NCBI RefSeq assembly: GCF_902150035.1
Contig: NZ_LR597507.1
Coordinates: forward strand, 45,772-109,771
DNA length: 64,000 bases
Direction of reading: 5' to 3'
Origin: Enorma burkinafasonensis
GTDB lineage: Bacteria > Actinomycetota > Coriobacteriia > Coriobacteriales > Coriobacteriaceae
The notes under the pieces are model-generated. The model searched no databases. It was not told where the DNA came from and was given only the letters and a program-made list of their open reading frames with translations. A program made the position numbers and the translations under genes. Of the stretch, positions 60,327-64,000 are shown piece by piece; within the stretch, counting starts at the first letter, position 1, and every line of letters begins with the position of its first letter.

Positions 60327-60599
60327 TCAGGACCGCGGCTCCTCCAGCGGAACCATGTCGGTGTAGAGGCGCTCGGGCGCGATGTCGATCTCGCCGGGCC
60401 ATGCCACCGTTCCATAGGATATCCTCGCCGCACGGAAGAGCGACCGGTCCCGTAACGGCTTGAACACCTCCCAATCAAGATACGGGGACATATCGAAGAT
60501 CCCCCGCTTCCCATCCTCGAACGCAACGAGCAGACGATAGTCCTCGAGCGGCTTGACCTCGACAACATCAACCAGCGGGATGTCGAATACGCTCGTCAT
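60327..60599 (-). CDS. DUF2442 domain protein
   Basis: A 90-residue protein with the DUF2442 pattern VDVVEVKPLEDYRLLVAFED...RGIFDMSPYL followed by a Trp/Phe-rich region (about 45-90). These small proteins often sit beside DUF4160 genes and the pair is suspected to form a toxin-antitoxin-like unit. It starts 9 bp after the DUF4160 gene stop. It is adjacent to tRNA-Gln and of lower GC than its neighbours. Confidence 0.85.
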   Translation of the reverse strand: MTSVFDIPLVDVVEVKPLEDYRLLVAFEDGKRGIFDMSPYLDWEVFKPLRDRSLFRAARISYGTVAWPGEIDIAPERLYTDMVPLEEPRS

Positions 60600-60608
60600 G
60601 GGCTACTC

Positions 60609-60866
60609 CTAACTCAGTGGGTCGATTCTGAACAGTTGCTGGTTATCACGTGCAAGCTCCCAATTCGCCATGAGCTCGTCCCTGTGGATCTCCAGCCATG
60701 CGAGAATCATACGCTCCTGTCGCACAGGCATGGTGCCTGCGCTACGCCTGCCATCGAGGACGTAACTAGCTTTATACCCCGAATAACGCGCATGGAAATG
60801 CGGCGGCTCGTGATCTGCCCAGTTCATGGTGATGACGATACCGAAGAACATGCTGATTGCCGGCAT
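60609..60866 (-). CDS. DUF4160 domain protein
   Basis: An 85-residue protein with the DUF4160 signature MPAISMFFGIVITM, HEPPHFHARYSGY and LAWLEIHRDELMANWELA. The start at MPAISMFFG follows AAAGGGAT; an upstream extension to 60953 overlaps the next gene and is not supported. It is paired with DUF2442 downstream. DUF4160 proteins are common single-domain partners in predicted antitoxin loci; function uncertain. Confidence 0.88.
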   Translation of the reverse strand: MPAISMFFGIVITMNWADHEPPHFHARYSGYKASYVLDGRRSAGTMPVRQERMILAWLEIHRDELMANWELARDNQQLFRIDPLS

Positions 60867-60918
60867 TTTATCCCTTTCTCGATTTAATGGCATGAACACC
60901 AGAAGAGACATGAACCCA

Positions 60919-61317
60919 TTAGCGCGATAGGCGCTCGAGCACGGATGCGGCACCGCGGCAGGAGCGGATGCGCCATGGGGGCACCCCCTGGCAGACCGAG
61001 AGCACGCGGCCGTCCCGGTCGATGAAGGCGACGTCGATCGGCGAGCGCATGAAACAGGTATGGACCGACGAACAGCGCGGGAAGGCCATCACGACCGGGA
61101 GCCTCGCGCTCGGACCCGCGTCCACGGGCTTCGCTCCCTCGCAGAGATCCAAAGCGAGCATCCCGACCAGGCGCTGCAGGAAGGACTCGGCCACAAGCAG
61201 CCGGGCAGGCTCCCACCCCAGCGCCCGCAGCGCGCGCCTGAACCCACACGGATCGGTCACCCGCACCCCGAAGGCCACCCGAGCGGCGGCCCCACGCGGC
61301 CTTTCGCTCACCCGCAT
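60919..61317 (-). CDS. DUF192-family protein of the Tad locus
   Basis: A 132-residue protein with the DUF192 pattern: a SFLQRLVGML strand and FPRCSSVHTCFMRSPIDVAFIDRDGRVLSV, the conserved M..PIDVAFID core. The start at MRVSERPRGA lies 2 bp after the TadE-like gene stop, so it is a last gene of the pilus operon. DUF192 genes are frequently found in such Tad clusters of actinobacteria and may interact with the pilus machinery. Its usual signal peptide seems absent. Confidence 0.82.
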   Translation of the reverse strand: MRVSERPRGAAARVAFGVRVTDPCGFRRALRALGWEPARLLVAESFLQRLVGMLALDLCEGAKPVDAGPSARLPVVMAFPRCSSVHTCFMRSPIDVAFIDRDGRVLSVCQGVPPWRIRSCRGAASVLERLSR

Positions 61318-61319
61318 CG

Positions 61320-61820
61320 CTACACCACCACGCCCGGTCGCCAGGGGTCGATGGTCACGGCCCGCTCGTGGACAAGCGCGGCGGGCGCCCCCAACCGCAC
61401 GCCCGCGATGGCAAGGCCGCTCGGCCACGGGCGCATGCGCATGGTGCAGCGGTAGGTCCTGAGCGACCCCACGAGCGCGAGCATCGATGCCTGCTCCTCC
61501 TCGCTGCTGGAGCAGGAGACCTCGATCTCGACATCATAGCCCTCCATCGCCGCCGCGAGCTGCGTCTCGACGGCGGCACTCGCGTCGAGGACGGCCGCAG
61601 GGTCCGCCGAGCCCGTCTGCGGCGACACCGCCTGCGCGATCACGATATCCGGTGCCACCCGGTCGAACCGCGCCGTCGCGGAGAGGAAGAGCATGAGATT
61701 GTAGACGATAAGCGCGAGCACGATGAGGACGGGGGCGACCACCGCCATCTCGACCGTGGCCTGGGCGCGCTCCTCGCCCGCAAAGGTGCCGCACCGGCCG
61801 ATGCCCGCCATATCAGCCAC
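61320..61820 (-). CDS. TadE-like pilus protein
   Basis: A 166-residue minor pilin-like protein. The N-terminus contains AGEERAQATVEMAVVAPVLI, then VLALIVYNLMLFL, the TadE signature with conserved Glu followed by one membrane segment (about 20-45). The C-terminal about 100 residues lie outside. Its start codon is inside the preceding TadG-like gene (8-bp overlap). It belongs to the Tad (Flp) pilus assembly operon. Confidence 0.88.
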   Translation of the reverse strand: MADMAGIGRCGTFAGEERAQATVEMAVVAPVLIVLALIVYNLMLFLSATARFDRVAPDIVIAQAVSPQTGSADPAAVLDASAAVETQLAAAMEGYDVEIEVSCSSSEEEQASMLALVGSLRTYRCTMRMRPWPSGLAIAGVRLGAPAALVHERAVTIDPWRPGVVV

Positions 61821-63846
61821 CTCCCATGAGATCGCGCACGCGCACCGTCAGCGGGACCGATCCCCCGCCGGGCAGCGGGATCTCCGCCAGGGTGATGGTC
61901 GTCGAGGCGAGCTCCTCGCGCACGCGGTAACCCAAAGCCTCCATCAGGGCCGCCGGGTCCGTCGAGCCGAGCGGCAGCGAGCGCAGGAGCTCCTGCACGT
62001 CGGTGATCGCGGGAACGTCGGCGTGCGCGAGCACGTTGGCACTGTCGGTGAGCACCGGTTTGAGCGAGCGCAGGTCCACCGGCTCGATGTCGAGGGCGCT
62101 GACCGCCCCGTCGATGCAATCGCCCATCCAGCGCGCCACCGGGCCGAGCCCTATGCTCTCGAGCCCGCCGAGCAGGTCGTCCATAAGCGACGAGAGCCCC
62201 TTGGCGACGTCGCCGTATGCCCCGAGGAGCTTCCCCCAGAGGCCCATCACGTCGCCGACGAGCCCGGCGACCCCGCCTCCGCCCGCCCGAGCCTCGAAGG
62301 TGCTGAAGAACGACGCGAGCACATTCGAGTCGTCGGTCGCGGGATCGGGCGCGAGCGCCGCAGCCGAGATCGCCGCGCGCTGGGGGACGACGGCGCCGGG
62401 CGCGAGCCCGCTCTCCAGGGAGTCCGGCGAGGCGGCCTCCCCCGACACCACGAACGCGACCACGCCGTCCCTGCCCGGAGGCGCGATGCGGGGCCGCTTG
62501 CCCTCGAGCACGGAGAGCGCCTCGTCGAACGCCGAGCCGGCGCCCTCCGCGGCCTCGCGGGCCCGGCGCTCCAACTCGAGCTCGCGGTTGCGCGCCGCGA
62601 CGTACTCGTCGAGCGCGAGCGTGAACTCGCGGAGGTGGTACTCGAAGCCGTTGTCGATCGAGGTCGAGGCGGCGGGCGTTTTGCCCACGTCGCCCACGCC
62701 GAACCGGCAGGTGGAGCATTCGCGGGCGCCCCCGTTCTCGAGCGCGGACAGGGCGAGCGCGGGCCCGCGGGCGCCGGTCGCCCCCGGGCAGCCCGAGCCG
62801 TAGTGCAGGGTTAGCCCCTCCTCCTCATAGGTGGACGGCCACACGGCCTCCGTGTAGAGCGACGTCCCCCGCACCTCGGCGGTGTTGCGCGGCAGCAGCT
62901 CGACGTTCGAGGTCACCTGCCCGTCCTCCTCCACCACGCGCACCCCCTCGAAGCGGTCGAGCGCGTAGCGGTAGAACGCGCGGCGCGCGGCGGAGTCGGC
63001 CGCCGCCTCCACGCCTGGCCCCTCGGGCGCCTCCGATGATAGGCGCGCCGCGTAGTAGGCCCGCGTGCGGTCGAGGGCGACGTTGGGGTCCCAGGTGATG
63101 CTCGAGGCGTAATGGGGGTTCCGGCCCGGGGATATCGACGAGAGGCTGCCCGCGCGCTCGCGCATGTTCGCCCCGTCCCTGCCACAATCCGCGAGCCAGG
63201 CCGCCTCCTTCGCCTCCGCCGTGCGCTCGGCCGCCGCGGCAAGCTCGTCCGCCGCTTCGTCGAGCGCCTCGGCGCGCTCGCCCAAGGCATCGGTCGCGAT
63301 CTGCTCGCCTGCGAGCGCCGGGAAATCGGACGCGGACTCCACGGGGACCGTCAGGGCGGTACCGGTATAGGTGAGCGAGGCGGAGCTCTGGGCGGAGCAC
63401 GTCCGCGTCGCGTTCGCGGCGACGAGGAAGGGCAGCGCCCGCTCCAGCCGCTCGAGCCCGCGCGACGCGGAGGTCGCGAAGTCGTTGCGGGCGTCGAGCA
63501 TGCGCAGGCCCACGTCGATGGTCTGGGACGCCGCCGCGTTCGCGCCGGGGATCAGCAGCGCCACGAGCCCCACGCCGGTCACGCAGAGGCCCGCCAGCCC
63601 CATGCTGAGCACCACGGCGTCGAGCACCGTCGCCGCCGTATGGTAGGAGGCCACGACGTTCGCGCCGGCGAGCGCCGTCGTGTCGGCGGCGACCTGCACG
63701 TCCCCCGAGCGCGAGGCGCTCCAAATGCCGCTCGCGATGACGAAGAGCAGCGACAGCACCACGAGCATGGACACCGCGGCGGCGAGCGTGGTGTAGGCGC
63801 CCTCCTCGACAAACAGGTCAGTCCCATACCTTCGTCCACGTTCCAT
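61813..63846 (-). CDS. TadG-like membrane protein of the Tad locus
   Basis: A 677-residue protein with an N-terminal TadE/TadG-type segment: GAYTTLAAAVSMLVVLSLL, SGDVQVAADTTALAGANVVA (the TadG 'D...ALAGA' pattern), and a second hydrophobic region (about 85-110, GLAGLCVTGVGLVALLIPGA). The rest is a long Ala/Glu-rich extracellular domain with a CxxC-like pair (CSTCRF) and low-complexity sections. It is expected to anchor in the membrane and join the pilus or its assembly complex. Overlaps both neighbours, so strong coupling. The start at 63846 was chosen by family similarity; the frame could extend to 63906. Confidence 0.8.
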   Translation of the reverse strand: MERGRRYGTDLFVEEGAYTTLAAAVSMLVVLSLLFVIASGIWSASRSGDVQVAADTTALAGANVVASYHTAATVLDAVVLSMGLAGLCVTGVGLVALLIPGANAAASQTIDVGLRMLDARNDFATSASRGLERLERALPFLVAANATRTCSAQSSASLTYTGTALTVPVESASDFPALAGEQIATDALGERAEALDEAADELAAAAERTAEAKEAAWLADCGRDGANMRERAGSLSSISPGRNPHYASSITWDPNVALDRTRAYYAARLSSEAPEGPGVEAAADSAARRAFYRYALDRFEGVRVVEEDGQVTSNVELLPRNTAEVRGTSLYTEAVWPSTYEEEGLTLHYGSGCPGATGARGPALALSALENGGARECSTCRFGVGDVGKTPAASTSIDNGFEYHLREFTLALDEYVAARNRELELERRAREAAEGAGSAFDEALSVLEGKRPRIAPPGRDGVVAFVVSGEAASPDSLESGLAPGAVVPQRAAISAAALAPDPATDDSNVLASFFSTFEARAGGGGVAGLVGDVMGLWGKLLGAYGDVAKGLSSLMDDLLGGLESIGLGPVARWMGDCIDGAVSALDIEPVDLRSLKPVLTDSANVLAHADVPAITDVQELLRSLPLGSTDPAALMEALGYRVREELASTTITLAEIPLPGGGSVPLTVRVRDLMGGG

Positions 63847-64000
63847 AGTCACCCTCCAGCCAGGCGGGCCTCCCCGCGTAGGAGACCTCGACCTCCATGA
63901 CCACATCGCCCTGCGCGTTGGTCGAGCCGAGCGCCGCGGCGAACGCCCCGAGCACCGGCAGCGGGCGGACGGCCCCCGAGACGGAGACCCCGACCCGCCC
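63818..64000 (-). CDS. Partial TadE-like protein, cut by the window edge
   Basis: The frame runs off the right edge and ends at a TGA at 63820-63818 after about 60 residues, including VLGAFAAALGSTNAQGDVVM, EVEVSYAGRPAWLEG and DYGTWTKVWD. The MEVEVSY...W pattern resembles the C-terminus of TadE-type minor pilins. It overlaps the TadG-like start by 29 bp, consistent with one Tad operon. Confidence 0.6.
   Translation of the reverse strand, partial: GRVGVSVSGAVRPLPVLGAFAAALGSTNAQGDVVMEVEVSYAGRPAWLEGDYGTWTKVWD

Overview
The window is a high-GC, gene-dense chromosomal segment with no phage, insertion sequence or CRISPR array. Gene content points to a strictly anaerobic actinobacterium of the class Coriobacteriia, probably Collinsella-like: a glycyl-radical enzyme, a hydrogenase maturation operon, clostridial-style ferredoxin, Tad pilus genes, an Nramp-related magnesium transporter of the type known from Eggerthella, and Gram-positive envelope genes. 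The taxonomic call is inference from gene content and composition.

Layout. 1-4 kb: chaperone operon dnaK-grpE-dnaJ-like on the minus strand. 4.1-5.8 kb: 2[4Fe-4S] ferredoxin, a degenerate uracil-DNA-glycosylase-like protein and thioredoxin. 5.9-11.3 kb: a sugar-type aldolase, glycyl radical enzyme, radical-SAM activase and DeoR regulator; this arrangement matches the recently described anaerobic 1,5-anhydroglucitol-6-phosphate route. 11.4-17.8 kb: small ORF-nikR-hypF-hypC-hypD-hypE-HAD phosphatase. 17.9-24.3 kb: two paralogous envelope proteins, pyrE, an OatA-like O-acetyltransferase and a class II aldolase. 24.5-25.9 kb: a lower-GC island holding a broken AbiEi/DUF559-like gene between two related palindromes. 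26-36.5 kb: Nramp-related transporter plus MgtE-like sensor, two polysaccharide deacetylase paralogues (one with its metal site lost), PRC-barrel and YtxH proteins, a cyanophycin-synthetase-N-like protein, CNNM/CorC and hemolysin III membrane proteins. 36.7-45.5 kb: DUF362 ferredoxin protein, LURP-one-like protein, flavodoxin, a GntR-controlled ABC transporter with a clear operator, and a heterodimeric ABC exporter. 45.5-49.3 kb: SRP RNA, a TadA-glycerate kinase fusion, tRNA-Ser and a second, intact DUF559-like gene again bracketed by a different pair of palindromes. 49.4-60 kb: ilvE, serine acetyltransferase, a coiled-coil peptidoglycan hydrolase, galE, polyprenyl synthase, a VTT protein, a two-component system and a peptidoglycan-binding protein. 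60.1-64 kb: tRNA-Gln, a DUF4160/DUF2442 pair and the distal end of a Tad pilus operon with a DUF192 gene.

The most unusual observation is that two unrelated-position DUF559/AbiEi-like nuclease-fold genes are each bracketed by their own pair of mutually similar imperfect palindromes of about 60-70 bp. The broken copy also carries an 11-base G tract next to its start, as in phase-variable genes. This suggests a small palindrome-plus-nuclease element family. Other good leads are the TadA-glycerate kinase fusion, the magnesium transporter coupled to an MgtE-type sensor with a structured leader, and the pseudo-deacetylase next to its active paralogue.
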